Counted from the stretch's first letter, positions 1-9,113 are shown. The stretch: DNA of 64,000 bases from Streptomonospora litoralis (GCF_004323735.1 NZ_CP036455.1:4149101-4213100), one strand, 5' to 3'. Made by a program: numbers and translations. Notes: a model not told the origin generated them from the letters alone.

Positions 1-262
1 GCCCGTCGGGCATGGCGCCGTCGAGCCGGACACGGACCTCGTCGGGTGCAACGGGCTCGGCCAGCGTGATCTCGAAGTACTCCGCCTCGCTTGCCACCCC
101 GGTGGGGGCGGCGTTGACGTAGGAGAGCTTCGGGTGCGGCGTGAACCCCGCTGAGAACGCGACGGGGACACCGGCCCGGCGCAGCGCCCGCTCCAGCGCA
201 CGGGCGATGTCGCGATGGCTCGCGAACCGCATCCTGCCGCGCTTGGTGTAGCGGACTCGCAT
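1..262 (-). CDS. TIGR03936-type radical-SAM-linked protein (DUF2344), C-terminal part outside the window
   Basis: The visible N-terminal ~87 residues begin MRVRYTKRGRMRFASHRD and continue with the FSAGFTPHPKLSY block typical of DUF2344 proteins. These are found next to B12-binding radical-SAM proteins of the TIGR03960 type, and that gene lies upstream here on the same strand. The family probably acts with the radical-SAM partner in an unknown modification. ATG at 262 is the first ATG but has no clear ribosome binding site. A perfect AAGGAG at 325-330 sits 5 nt before an in-frame CTG at 319, so translation may really start there and add 19 residues. The gene runs off the left edge. Confidence 0.8.
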   Translation of the reverse strand, partial: MRVRYTKRGRMRFASHRDIARALERALRRAGVPVAFSAGFTPHPKLSYVNAAPTGVASEAEYFEITLAEPVAPDEVRVRLDGAMPDG

Positions 263-644
263 TCGCGGTCCGGGTCGTCCGGTGGAGGGTTCGGTGGTGC
301 CCTCAGGTGCGGGGGGCAGCGTCTCTCCTTTCCTCGGTAACTCCCCGGCCGGCGAGTCGATTCCTCCCTGACTCACCCACCTGGGAGATTCACGTCTTAC
401 TTCAGCGTACGGTGCGCTCCAAGGAGCGTGCGCCATCGGAACGGGGTTCGATGGCCGCTCGGCCGCAGCGGACCGGTGGGCGGATGACCCGATGAACACG
501 TACTCCGTACTGGATCACCCACGTATGTGCTGTTCCCGCCCGCCGACCGGTTGAAAAGCGTTCGACCGGCTTCGATCGCGACCCCCGCGACACCCACCGG
601 ACACCAGAGCGACACTGTGACCTGCAACGACACTCCGAGTAGAA

Positions 645-660
645 ATTTCTTCAAAGAAAT
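645..660. promoter_or_regulatory. AT-rich palindrome, candidate operator
   Basis: ATTTCTT-CA-AAGAAAT is a perfect 7-bp inverted repeat with a 2-nt centre, in an AT-rich patch (about 641-660) inside very GC-rich DNA. It lies upstream of the DUF2344 gene (transcribed leftward) and 130 bp past the radical-SAM stop. A regulator-binding site is an inference from symmetry and composition only. Confidence 0.35.
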
Positions 661-708
661 CCCGCACGGATGCCAACCATCCGCGCCACCGGCCCGTCCT
701 ACATCACG

Positions 709-741
709 TATGGCCCGGCGCGAGCGGGGCGCCGGGCCATA
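709..741 (-). terminator. Hairpin terminator after the radical-SAM gene
   Basis: TATGGCCCGGCG and its exact complement CGCCGGGCCATA form a 12-bp perfect stem around a 9-nt loop, 49 bp beyond the stop of the radical-SAM gene. No T tract follows, as is common for actinomycete terminators. Confidence 0.6.
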
Positions 742-790
742 CCCATCCCTCTCGCCCTTGAGCGACGAGCCCGGCACACGCCCGGCGGCC

Positions 791-2725
791 TCAGAGCACC
801 GTCAGCGGCAGCGACCGGCCCGGATCGCTCGGACCGATCTGGATCTCGGTGCCCATCGTGGGGCACACCCCGCAGTCGTAGCAGGGGGTCCACCGGCAGT
901 CGTCGACCTCGACGGACTCGTCCCCGTGCAGCGAGTCCTCCCAGTCCTGCCACAGCCACCCGCGGTCGAGTCCCGCGTCGAGATGGTCCCAGGGCAGCAC
1001 CTCGTCCTCGCGGCGCTCGCGAACGGTGAACCAGTCCAGGTCGACCGGCTCGTCGGCCAGTGCCTTCTCGGCGCACTCGCGCCAGCGCTCATAAGAGAAG
1101 TGCTCGCTCCAGCCGTCGAAGCGTCCGCCGGCGCGCCACACCTCCTCGACCACCCGGCCCACGCGCCGGTCGCCGCGGGAGAGCAGCCCCTCGATGATCG
1201 AGGGCCTGCCCTCGTGGTAGCGCAGGCCGATCGACTTGCCGTATCGGCGGTCCGAGCGCAGCTCGGCCTTGAGCTTGTGCAGCCGCGCGTCGACCACCTC
1301 GTAGGGGGTCTGGCCCGCCCACTGGAACGGGGTCTGCGGTTTGGGCACGAACCCGCCGATGGAGACGGTGCAGCGGATGTCGGTGCGTCCGGTGACCTCG
1401 CGCCCGGTGCGGATGACCTCCTTGGCCAACTCGGCGATGGCGAGTACGTCCTCGTCCTGCTCGGTCGGCAGTCCGCACATGAAGTACAGCTTGACCTGGC
1501 GCCAGCCCGCCGCGTAGGCGGCGGTGACGGTGCGGATCAGGTCCTGCTCGGTGACCATCTTGTTGATGACCCGGCGCATCCGCTCGCTGCCGCCCTCGGG
1601 GGCGAACGTCAGCCCCGAGCGCCGCCCGTTGCGGGTCAGCTCGTTGGCCAGGTCGATGTTGAACGCGTCCACTCGCGTGGACGGCAGCGACAGGCCGGTG
1701 TTGGTGCCCTCGTAGCGGTCCGCCAGCCCCTTGGCGATGTCGCCGATCTCACTGTGGTCGGCGCTGGACAGCGAGAGCAGCCCGACCTCCTGGAATCCCG
1801 ACGAACGCACACCCTGCTCGACCATCTGCGTGACGGTCTCCTTGCTGCGCTCGCGCACCGGACGGGTGATCATCCCGGCCTGGCAGAAGCGGCAGCCGCG
1901 GGTGCAGCCGCGGAAGATCTCCACGCTGTAGCGTTCGTGCACCGACTCCGCCAGCGGCACGATCGGGTCCTTCGGGTACGGCCACTTGTCGAGGTCCATG
2001 ACCGTGTGCTTCTGCACGCTGTGGGGCACGCCCGCGCGGTTGGGCGTGTAGGCGGCGATGCGCCCGTCGTCGTGGTAGTCGACGTCGTAGAAGCGGGGCA
2101 CATACACCCCGCCGCCTTCGGCCAGGCGCAGCAGCAGCCCGTCGCGGCCGCCGGGGCACCCTTCGCGCTTCCATTCCCGGACGACCTCGCAAACGGCCAG
2201 CGCGATCTCCTCGCCGTCGCCGAGCACGGCCGCGTCCAGGAAGTCGGCGACGGGTTCGGGGTTGAACGCCGCGTGGCCGCCGCCCAGCACCACAGGGTGG
2301 TCGTCGGTGCGGTCGGCGGCGTGCAGCGGGATGCCTGCGAGGTCCAGCGCCGTGAGCATGTTGGTATAGCCCATCTCGCTGGCGAAGCTGATGCCGAGCA
2401 TGTCGAATGCGCCCACCGGCCGGTGGGCGTCCACGGTGAACTGGGGCACGCCGTGCTCGCGCATCAGCTGCTCCAGGTCGGACCAAACGGCGTAGGTACG
2501 CTCGGCCAGGACCCCTGCACGCTCGTTGAGGACCTCGTAGAGGATCTGCACGCCCTGGTTGGGCGCGCCCACCTCGTAGGCGTCGGGGTACATCAGCGCC
2601 CAGCGGACCTCGGCTTCGTCCCAGTCGCCCACGACGGAGTTGAGTTCGCCCCCGACGTACTGGACGGGTTTCTGCACGCGTGGAAGCAGGGCCTCCAGCT
2701 GCGAGAACACGCTTTCGATGGGCAT
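791..2725 (-). CDS. TIGR03960-family B12-binding-type radical SAM protein
   Basis: 644-residue protein. The radical-SAM cluster motif CTRGCRFC places the three iron-sulfur cysteines at about 274, 278 and 281, preceded by a B12-binding-like N-terminal domain (residues ~30-200) and followed by a long C-terminal region ending in a CYDCGVCPTMG segment. The family cleaves SAM reductively; its substrate is unknown. Start chosen at MPIESVFSQLEA because AGGGGAA lies just upstream and the 21 residues before it look non-coding. It is the last gene of the mre-rodA cluster, 130 bp after rodA, and its usual DUF2344 partner follows after an unusually long spacer. Confidence 0.9.
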   Translation of the reverse strand: MPIESVFSQLEALLPRVQKPVQYVGGELNSVVGDWDEAEVRWALMYPDAYEVGAPNQGVQILYEVLNERAGVLAERTYAVWSDLEQLMREHGVPQFTVDAHRPVGAFDMLGISFASEMGYTNMLTALDLAGIPLHAADRTDDHPVVLGGGHAAFNPEPVADFLDAAVLGDGEEIALAVCEVVREWKREGCPGGRDGLLLRLAEGGGVYVPRFYDVDYHDDGRIAAYTPNRAGVPHSVQKHTVMDLDKWPYPKDPIVPLAESVHERYSVEIFRGCTRGCRFCQAGMITRPVRERSKETVTQMVEQGVRSSGFQEVGLLSLSSADHSEIGDIAKGLADRYEGTNTGLSLPSTRVDAFNIDLANELTRNGRRSGLTFAPEGGSERMRRVINKMVTEQDLIRTVTAAYAAGWRQVKLYFMCGLPTEQDEDVLAIAELAKEVIRTGREVTGRTDIRCTVSIGGFVPKPQTPFQWAGQTPYEVVDARLHKLKAELRSDRRYGKSIGLRYHEGRPSIIEGLLSRGDRRVGRVVEEVWRAGGRFDGWSEHFSYERWRECAEKALADEPVDLDWFTVRERREDEVLPWDHLDAGLDRGWLWQDWEDSLHGDESVEVDDCRWTPCYDCGVCPTMGTEIQIGPSDPGRSLPLTVL

Positions 2726-2855
2726 GGTCGTTCCCCTGCGTCGGCTGTCGCGGAATGTCCTGCTGAGCTTCCCCAGCTTAGCCACCACTCGAGCCCCGCC
2801 GACCGCAGGGCCCGAGAGGCCCCGCCCGACAGCGCGGCGGACTCCGGCTCCCGGG

Positions 2856-4034
2856 TCAGTGGACGCCGCGTTCGCGCGCGTGCACGTTGAGGACCAGCCC
2901 CACCATGACCATGTTGGCTATGGCGGCCGTGCCGCCGTAGGACACGAACGGCAGCGGGATGCCGGTGATCGGGGCGACTCCCAGTGTCATGCCGATGTTC
3001 ACCGCGCTCTGGAAACCCAGCCAGGCGGCCGCGCCGATGCACAGCATGCGGGCGTAGGGCTGTTCGCAGCGGGCGGCCACGCGCAGGATCCGCCACAGCA
3101 GAAACGCGATCAGCCCGATGATCACCGCGCCGCCCACGAACCCCAACTCCTCCCCCGCCACGGTGAAGATGAAGTCGGTGTGCTGCTCGGGCACGAACCG
3201 GCCGCGGGTGTGCTCACCCTGGAACAGGCCGGCGCCGTTGAAGCCGCCCGAGCCCACCGCGATCATCGACTGGTTGGCGTTGTATCCGATACCGCGGGGA
3301 TCGGCGCCCGGGTTGACGAAGGTGGTGAAGCGCTCGACCTGGTAATCCTTGAGCAGGCCGAACCACCACACGCTGAAAGCCGCCAGCAGGCCCCCGCCGA
3401 CGAGCCCCGCCACCCACCGCAGCGGGGCCCCCGACAGGGCGAGCATGCCCAGGTAGGTTCCGGTGAGGACCATGGCCGTGCCCAGATCGGGCTGGGCCAG
3501 GATCAGCCCCAGCGGCGCCGCCAGCACCGCGAGGCTGAAGAGGACGTCGCGGGTGGTGGGGGCGAACTCGCCGTCGCGGGGCTCGCCGAGGAGCATCGCC
3601 ACGGCCAGGACCAGGCCCACTTTGGCGATCTCCCCCGGTTGCATCTGCAGTCCGCCCAGGACCAGCCAGGACCGCGATCCGTTGATCGTCTCGCCCAGCG
3701 GCGTCAACACCAGCACCAGCCCCAGCACGGCCAGCAGGTAGAGGATGGGCGCGTAGGCGCGCGAGACGCGGAAGTCCACCGCCGCCGCCACCAGCATCGC
3801 GACGGCGGCCACCGCAAGGTGCATCACCTGCCGCTCGACGTGGCCGAGCGCGTTGCCCGGGTCGGCCGGGTCGTAGGTGGCCGACCACACCAGCAGCGTG
3901 CCGATCGCCGACAGCGCGGCGAGGGCGAGCAGCATCGGCCAATCGAGCCGGCGCGGGGCCGAGTCCGCGAGGAGCCGCCCGGCGCGGTCGGCCAGACTCG
4001 GCGGGCCCGGGTTCGGACTGGGAAGGGTGGTCAT
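2856..4034 (-). CDS. rodA: Rod-shape SEDS peptidoglycan glycosyltransferase RodA/FtsW family
   Basis: 392-residue polytopic membrane protein of the SEDS family, which polymerises glycan strands from lipid II. The long run of hydrophobic helices, the GGFNGAGLFQGEHT loop and the C-terminal PFVSYGGTAAIANM segment are family hallmarks. It starts 19 bp after the PBP2 stop, and such SEDS/class-B PBP pairs act as one polymerase-transpeptidase unit. Gene order with mreBCD argues for RodA (elongation) rather than FtsW (division). The ribosome binding site is weak (GGCGGT), consistent with translation coupled to the PBP gene in front. Confidence 0.93.
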   Translation of the reverse strand: MTTLPSPNPGPPSLADRAGRLLADSAPRRLDWPMLLALAALSAIGTLLVWSATYDPADPGNALGHVERQVMHLAVAAVAMLVAAAVDFRVSRAYAPILYLLAVLGLVLVLTPLGETINGSRSWLVLGGLQMQPGEIAKVGLVLAVAMLLGEPRDGEFAPTTRDVLFSLAVLAAPLGLILAQPDLGTAMVLTGTYLGMLALSGAPLRWVAGLVGGGLLAAFSVWWFGLLKDYQVERFTTFVNPGADPRGIGYNANQSMIAVGSGGFNGAGLFQGEHTRGRFVPEQHTDFIFTVAGEELGFVGGAVIIGLIAFLLWRILRVAARCEQPYARMLCIGAAAWLGFQSAVNIGMTLGVAPITGIPLPFVSYGGTAAIANMVMVGLVLNVHARERGVH

Positions 4035-4053
4035 CGGCTACCGCCAGCGGTCG

Positions 4054-6267
4054 TCAGTTGTCGTCGGGAGGCGCGATGGAGCCGTCCGGGCGGACGCTGG
4101 GCAGCGCCGTGGGCGGCTCACCCCCGGGCAGGGCGGGCTCGGTCGGTGCGGAGCCGCCGGAGTCGCCTCCCTGCCCGCCGCCGGACGGCGCGAAGCCGTA
4201 GATGCCCTCGTAGATCTTGCGCACGACGGGGGCGGCGTTGACTCCGCCGGTGCCCGACTGCGGGATCATCGCCACCACCGCGTACTGCGGGTCGTCGGCG
4301 GGGGCGTAGGAGGCGAACCAGGCGGAGTCCTCGCGGCCCTGCATCGCGGCGGTACCGGTCTTGCCGGCGATGGACACCTCGCCCTGCGGGAATCCCTCGA
4401 AGGCGAACGCCGCGGTGCCGTCCTTGGGCACCTTGGTCAACGCACTCTGGATGTAGTTCAGGGTGCGGTCGCTCATCGGCAACTCTCCGGCCTTCACGGG
4501 TTCGACCTCCTCGACCCCCTTGCCGTCGGCGGAGAGAAACGCGCGGGCTACCCGCGGCTCGTAGACGGTCCCGCCGTTGGCGATGGCGGCGTAGGCGCGG
4601 GCCAGCTGCAGCGGCGTGACCAGCATGTCGCCCTGGCCGATGGAGCGGTTGATGGCGTCGCTCGCACCCCACTCGTCGCCGACGAGGCAGTGCTCCCGGG
4701 CGAGCTTCTCCAGGTAGGCCGCGCGGGACGGGTTCTCCTCGCGGACGTCGTCGTAGCCCCGCTCGGCCATCTTGCAGCTGTGCTCGCGGGTGTCCTGCCA
4801 GTACTCCCGCTTCCACTGGCGGTCGGGGAGGCGCCCGCCGGACTCGTGCGGCAGGTCGATGCCGGTGGGCTCTCCGTAGCCGAAGCCGTGCGCCATCGCG
4901 GAGACGGGGTCCCTGCGGCTCTGCTTGGAGTCGCTCTTGCGGAACCGGTGGTACATGTCGTTGCCAAGCTGGTAGAACACGGTGTTGCAGGAGACGACGA
5001 TGGCCTTGCGCAGGCTGATCGTGCCGTACCCGCCGCCCGCGAAGTTCTGCCAGGAGCGGCCCGCCAGGCCGATCGAGCCCGGGCAGCTGTAGGAGCCGTC
5101 GAGCGAAGCGGCGCCGCTCTCCACCGCGGCGGCCAGAGTGGTGGGCTTGAAGGTGGAGCCCGGCGGGAACCGGCCCTGCAGCGCGCGTGAGATCAGCGGT
5201 TCGCCGGCGTCCTCGCTGAGCAGCTTCTCGTAGGTTTCGGCGTCGATGCCGCCGTTCCACACCTCGGGGTTGTAAGTGGGCAGGCTGGCCATGGCGATGA
5301 CCCGTCCGGTGCGTACGTCCAGCACCACTGCCGCGCCCGACTCGGTCGGCTTGCCCTGCTTCTGGGCTTTCTCCACAGCGCTCTTCAGCGCGTCCTCGGT
5401 GATCTGCTGCACCTCGGTGTCGATGGTGGTGACGAGGTGCATCCCCGGCTCGGGCGGGGTAGCCCGGACGGTGCCGCGCACGTCGCCCCGGCTGGAGACG
5501 GCCAGGACGCGGGAGCCGGAGTCGCCGCGCAGCCGATCGTCGTAGACGGCCTCCAGACCGTCGCGGCCCACCCGGTCCACGCCGCTGAACTCCGCGCGCA
5601 GCTCCTCGCGTGCCTCGAACTCCTCCTGGGTGATGGGCTGAAGGTAGCCGAGCATCTGTGCGGCGAGGTCTCCGTTGGGGTATTCACGCACCGCCATCTG
5701 CTGGGCGGAGACTCCGGGGAACTCGCTCTTGCGTTCTCTGATCTGCAGCGCGACCCGCGGGTCGATGTCCTCGGCCAGCGGAATGGGCTGGTAAGGAGAG
5801 CCCTGCCAGCACGGGCGGCCGGTTTCGGGACCGCACAGCCGCACCCGCTTCTGCAGCTTCTCGAACGGCTGGTCGAGCAGCTCGGCGACGCGGCGCAGCA
5901 CCGCGGCGCCGTCGTCGTCCTGGTTGAGCAGGGTGTGGAAATCGGCGGTGACGGTCAGCTCGGTGCGGTTGCGCACCAGCGGGCGGCCGTGAGAGTCGAG
6001 AATCCGGCCCCGCAGGGCGGGCACGATGAGCTTCTGGGTGTGGCTGGCCAGCGCCAACTCGTGGTAGTGCTCGGCCATGGGGACCTGCATGTACCACATG
6101 CGGGCGGTCAGCGCCGCGAACAGGGCCATCACCAGCAGCTGAACGGCCAGCACGCTTCCGCGCCGCCGCCCGTGGGCACGGATGCCCGGCGCCGCCGGAT
6201 CGGCGCCCGGCAGGTCGCTCCGGTGGCGACGACCGCTCAGTATCCGCCGCCTGCGCAGCCGTCTCAC
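4054..6267 (-). CDS. mrdA: Class B penicillin-binding protein 2 (transpeptidase of the elongation complex)
   Basis: 737-residue bitopic membrane protein. A basic cytoplasmic tail (1-37) precedes one membrane helix (~38-56), a dimerisation/pedestal domain and a transpeptidase domain carrying all three motifs: STFK at 371-374, SCN at 426-428 and KTG at 636-638. It crosslinks lateral-wall peptidoglycan together with RodA. The start is the GTG at 6267, which shares GTGA with the mreD stop and follows GGAGG. A glycine/serine/proline-rich C-terminal tail (~700-737) is non-catalytic. The frame is open much further upstream, but that part overlaps mreD and is not coding. Confidence 0.93.
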   Translation of the reverse strand: MRRLRRRRILSGRRHRSDLPGADPAAPGIRAHGRRRGSVLAVQLLVMALFAALTARMWYMQVPMAEHYHELALASHTQKLIVPALRGRILDSHGRPLVRNRTELTVTADFHTLLNQDDDGAAVLRRVAELLDQPFEKLQKRVRLCGPETGRPCWQGSPYQPIPLAEDIDPRVALQIRERKSEFPGVSAQQMAVREYPNGDLAAQMLGYLQPITQEEFEAREELRAEFSGVDRVGRDGLEAVYDDRLRGDSGSRVLAVSSRGDVRGTVRATPPEPGMHLVTTIDTEVQQITEDALKSAVEKAQKQGKPTESGAAVVLDVRTGRVIAMASLPTYNPEVWNGGIDAETYEKLLSEDAGEPLISRALQGRFPPGSTFKPTTLAAAVESGAASLDGSYSCPGSIGLAGRSWQNFAGGGYGTISLRKAIVVSCNTVFYQLGNDMYHRFRKSDSKQSRRDPVSAMAHGFGYGEPTGIDLPHESGGRLPDRQWKREYWQDTREHSCKMAERGYDDVREENPSRAAYLEKLAREHCLVGDEWGASDAINRSIGQGDMLVTPLQLARAYAAIANGGTVYEPRVARAFLSADGKGVEEVEPVKAGELPMSDRTLNYIQSALTKVPKDGTAAFAFEGFPQGEVSIAGKTGTAAMQGREDSAWFASYAPADDPQYAVVAMIPQSGTGGVNAAPVVRKIYEGIYGFAPSGGGQGGDSGGSAPTEPALPGGEPPTALPSVRPDGSIAPPDDN

Positions 6268-6812
6268 CTGACACCTCCGTTCGCGGCGAGCCACGGCGCG
6301 GGCAGGTCGCCGCGCGAGTGGTGGGAGAGCCGGCGCATCACCCAGGTGACCGGCCCCAGTACCGCGGGGCTGACGAGCACGGTCATCCCGGTGCTGCCCA
6401 GCACGGCCCACAGGGCCTCGGGCAGCACCGAACGAGGGTCGCCCAGAACCAGGCCGATGACGGCGAATCCCCCGGCCACGCCGAGCGCGGCGACGGCGGC
6501 CGCCAGGTAGGGGCCAAGACCCCGGTGGACTTCGGAGTCGCGGATCGCGGCGAGCAGGTAACCGGCCAGGCACAGCAGCAGGGCCGAACGGCCGATCTCG
6601 TGGTCGGCCGGGGGAAGCGTGTCGACCGCCAGGCCCGCGGCGAAGCCGGAGACCGCCGCCGTGGTGGTCGAGGACCACAGCGCGACCCCGGCGACCGCGA
6701 GCAGCACGAGGTCGGGGGCCAGTCCCCACGGCAGCGGCAGCCGGTTGACCACCGCGGCCTGCAGCAGCACCGCCCCCGCCACGAGCAGCGCGGAGACCGT
6801 CGTCTTCATCAT
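6264..6812 (-). CDS. mreD: Rod shape-determining membrane protein MreD
   Basis: 182 residues with about five membrane helices, the usual MreD size and topology. MreD is the integral-membrane link between the MreB filament and the wall synthases. Its ATG overlaps the mreC stop as ATGA at 6809-6812, and its own stop overlaps the PBP2 start as GTGA, so mreC, mreD and mrdA are translationally coupled. Two ATG codons in tandem (6812 and 6809) could serve as start. Confidence 0.9.
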   Translation of the reverse strand: MMKTTVSALLVAGAVLLQAAVVNRLPLPWGLAPDLVLLAVAGVALWSSTTTAAVSGFAAGLAVDTLPPADHEIGRSALLLCLAGYLLAAIRDSEVHRGLGPYLAAAVAALGVAGGFAVIGLVLGDPRSVLPEALWAVLGSTGMTVLVSPAVLGPVTWVMRRLSHHSRGDLPAPWLAANGGVR

Positions 6813-7876
6813 CGGTCCTCTCCACCTGAGTCGTCGGCGGACTCCTGTGTGGAGCCGCCGCCGTCGCCGGCTCCACCGCGGCCGCCTCCCCCGCCGTCGC
6901 CCTCGCCGGAGCCCGCGGAACCCTCGGAGGGCCTGGGCGCCTCTGGCCGCTCGGCGTCGGGCGCGTCCTCGCCGTCCTCCGCTCCCGGTGCCTCGCGCGG
7001 CGGATCGGGCAGGAGGGAGTCGCGGGGGTCACCCTCGGGTCCGGCCACGATGACCCCCACGACGTCTAGCGAACCGAAGTCGACGGCGGGCTCGGCGTGA
7101 CCCGTGCGGGTCAGCCGTCCCGGCGTGTCGTCGACCGAAGTGATGGTTCCGATGGGCACCCCGGGGACGAACGGGGTGCTGTTGTGCGAGCCCAGCGTGA
7201 CGATGCGCTGGCCCTTGCGCATCCGGGCGTCGGCGCTCATCAGCTCGAAGCGCAGCGGCTCGCCGTCGCCGATGCCCGACGACGCGCCTTCGGCCACGCC
7301 GATCTCCTCGGAATCCTCCAGCCGTGCGCCCACCGCCGACGAGCGGTCGGTCACCAGGAGCACCGTCGCGGTGGCGGCCCCGGCCTGCACCACGCGGCCC
7401 ACCAGGCCGTCGCCGGCGACCACGGTCATGTTCCGGCGGACACCGTCGTCGCGGCCGACGTCGAGGGTGACGGTGTCGGAGAAGCCGCGCGCCGTCACCC
7501 TGGTCACCGCCTGGGCGGGCACGATCTCGTAGCCGCCCGCCCCCGCCAGCTGGAGCAGCTCGCGCAGCCGTTTCGCGCGGTCGGCGTCGCGGCCCCGGTC
7601 GCGCAGTCGGGCCCGCAGTTCGTCGTTGCGCCGTTCGAGTTCGTCGATGCGCTCGGCCGCACCCGGCGCGGCGGCCAGCGCGGAGAACACGCCGGTGATC
7701 GGGGCTCCCGCGGCGGAGACCCCCGCGGCGACCGGATGGAAGGCCGCCTCGCCGACCGTCCGCGCGGCGCTGGTGACCGGGTTGGCTCCCGCGCGGGAGT
7801 CCAGGACCACCAGCACCAGCGAGACCGCGGCGAGGAGGCCCACGACCAGGCGCGGCCGGGAACCGTCGCGCCGCAT
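6809..7876 (-). CDS. mreC: Rod shape-determining protein MreC
   Basis: 355 residues: short basic N-terminus, one membrane helix (~10-27), a coiled coil containing ERIDELERRNDELRARLRD (~65-100), then the beta-rich extracytoplasmic MreC domain. The last ~70 residues are an acidic Gly/Ser/Pro-rich tail, longer than in the Escherichia coli protein but common in actinomycetes. MreC scaffolds PBP2-RodA to MreB. The ATG at 7876 begins one base after the mreB stop, so the genes are coupled. The open frame extends further upstream but overlaps mreB and is not coding. Confidence 0.9.
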   Translation of the reverse strand: MRRDGSRPRLVVGLLAAVSLVLVVLDSRAGANPVTSAARTVGEAAFHPVAAGVSAAGAPITGVFSALAAAPGAAERIDELERRNDELRARLRDRGRDADRAKRLRELLQLAGAGGYEIVPAQAVTRVTARGFSDTVTLDVGRDDGVRRNMTVVAGDGLVGRVVQAGAATATVLLVTDRSSAVGARLEDSEEIGVAEGASSGIGDGEPLRFELMSADARMRKGQRIVTLGSHNSTPFVPGVPIGTITSVDDTPGRLTRTGHAEPAVDFGSLDVVGVIVAGPEGDPRDSLLPDPPREAPGAEDGEDAPDAERPEAPRPSEGSAGSGEGDGGGGGRGGAGDGGGSTQESADDSGGEDR

Positions 7877-7877
7877 C

Positions 7878-8912
7878 TCAGCGCCGCCGCTCGGGGACGA
7901 GGACCTGGCTGAGCCGCTCGTAGTTCTCCACGCAGGTGCCCGATCCCACGGCCACGGAGTCCAACGCGTTCTCGGCGACGTGGATGGGCATGCCGGTCTC
8001 GTGGCGCAGCCGGCCGTCCAGTCCGGCGAGCAGGGCGCCGCCGCCGGTGACGGCGACGCCGCGGTCCATGACGTCACCGGAGAGTTCGGGCGGGCACTTG
8101 TCGAGCGTGGTGCGCACCGCGTCGACGATTGCGGTGACGGGTTCCTCGATGGCCTGGCGGACGTCGGCCGCCGACATCACGACGGTCTTGGGCAGCCCGC
8201 TGACCAGGTCGCGCCCGCGCACCTCGGCATGCAGCTCCTCGCCTTTGGTGGGAAACGCCGAACCGATGGCGACCTTGAGCTCCTCGGCCGTGCGCTCGCC
8301 GATCATCAGCGAGTACTCCTTCTTGACGAAGGTCATGATGGCCTGGTCGAGTTCGTCGCCGCCCGTCCGGATGGATTGGGAGGTGACGATGCCGCCCATG
8401 GAGATGACCGCGACCTCGGTGGTGCCGCCGCCGATGTCGACGACCATGTTGCCGGTCGGCTCGTGCACGGGCAGCCCGGCGCCGATCGCCGCGGCCATCG
8501 GTTCTTCGATGATGTAGACGCGCCGCGCGCCCGCCTGGTATCCGGCCTCCTTGACCGCCCGGTGCTCTACGGAGGTGATGCCGCTGGGCACGGCGACGAT
8601 GATGCGCGGTTTGGCGAAGTGGCGGCGTCGGTGGATCTTCTGGATGAAGTAGCGCAGCATGCGCTCGGTGATCTCGAAGTCGGCGATGACGCCGTCCTTC
8701 AGCGGCCGCACCGCGGTGATGTTGCTGGGCGTGCGGCCGATCATCTGCTTGGCCTCGATGCCCACCGCGACGATCTTGCCGGTGGCGGAGTTCAACGCGA
8801 CCACTGAGGGTTCGTTGAGCACGATCCCGCGTCCGCGGACGTAGACGAGTGTGTTGGCTGTCCCGAGGTCGACCGCCATATCGCGGCCCAGAAAGGCGAG
8901 GTTATTGGTCAT
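7878..8912 (-). CDS. mreB: Rod shape-determining actin homologue MreB
   Basis: 344 residues starting [20 protein letters not shown]. The actin-fold phosphate loops are visible: [10 protein letters not shown] near the N-terminus and [15 protein letters not shown] in the middle. MreB polymerises on the inner membrane face and positions lateral wall synthesis; in mycelial actinomycetes it also matters for spore-wall assembly. First gene of the mreB-mreC-mreD-mrdA-rodA operon. GAGGAC lies just before the ATG. The promoter must lie in 8913-9066. Confidence 0.96.
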   Translation of the reverse strand: MTNNLAFLGRDMAVDLGTANTLVYVRGRGIVLNEPSVVALNSATGKIVAVGIEAKQMIGRTPSNITAVRPLKDGVIADFEITERMLRYFIQKIHRRRHFAKPRIIVAVPSGITSVEHRAVKEAGYQAGARRVYIIEEPMAAAIGAGLPVHEPTGNMVVDIGGGTTEVAVISMGGIVTSQSIRTGGDELDQAIMTFVKKEYSLMIGERTAEELKVAIGSAFPTKGEELHAEVRGRDLVSGLPKTVVMSAADVRQAIEEPVTAIVDAVRTTLDKCPPELSGDVMDRGVAVTGGGALLAGLDGRLRHETGMPIHVAENALDSVAVGSGTCVENYERLSQVLVPERRR

Positions 8913-9066
8913 GAAGCGTCCTCAGCGGCACCAAACGGGTGAGGCCCCCACGGGGCGGTCAATACGGACTCGTTCCAGTACGGATGTGGATCCAGTACCC
9001 GTATCGTAACTCCGGCACCACTCTCGGTTACGCAAACACTCCGAATCGATCAGCTCCCCGGACACC
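8913..9066 (-). promoter_or_regulatory. mre operon upstream region with tandem GTACTGGA repeats
   Basis: About 150 bp between the ndk terminator and mreB. On the minus strand it has two copies of GTACTGGA (8991-8998 and 8974-8981) 17 bp apart; the flanks read GTACTGGATC and TCCGTACTGGA. A candidate -10, TACGAT, lies just upstream of them. A combined form of the repeat also occurs at 504-516. I cannot fix the start of transcription. Confidence 0.4.
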
Positions 9067-9093
9067 AAAAAAGCGCCGGGCATCGCCCGGCGC
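9067..9093 (-). terminator. Rho-independent terminator of ndk
   Basis: GCGCCGGGC-ATC-GCCCGGCGC is a perfect 9-bp stem with a 3-nt loop, followed on the minus strand by six T residues. It is the only hairpin in the window with a clear T tract. Confidence 0.9.
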
Positions 9094-9113
9094 GAGGAGG
9101 GAGCGGGAGCCGC

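Larger units (their letters stand above)
263..790. other. Intergenic region between DUF2344 and the radical-SAM gene
   Basis: About 470-530 bases without a convincing gene. It holds an AT-rich palindrome (645-660), a strong hairpin just after the radical-SAM stop (709-741), and an element TCCGTACTGGATC at 504-516 that recurs in the mreB upstream region. The CTG-start candidate and its ribosome binding site (319-330) lie at the left end. In related genomes the two flanking genes are usually close together, so this spacer is unusually long and probably carries a separate promoter for DUF2344. Confidence 0.6.

Noticed and set aside
527-2890. Very long plus-strand open frame over the radical-SAM gene (and similar long antisense frames over pepN, PBP2 and the dynamin genes)
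   Set aside because: They mirror real genes codon for codon in high-GC DNA, have low-complexity Arg/Ala/Pro/His products and no translation signals.
6268-7032. Extending PBP2 upstream to a 992-residue protein
   Set aside because: The extra part overlaps mreD and mreC in another frame; the GTG at 6267 has GGAGG and couples to the mreD stop.
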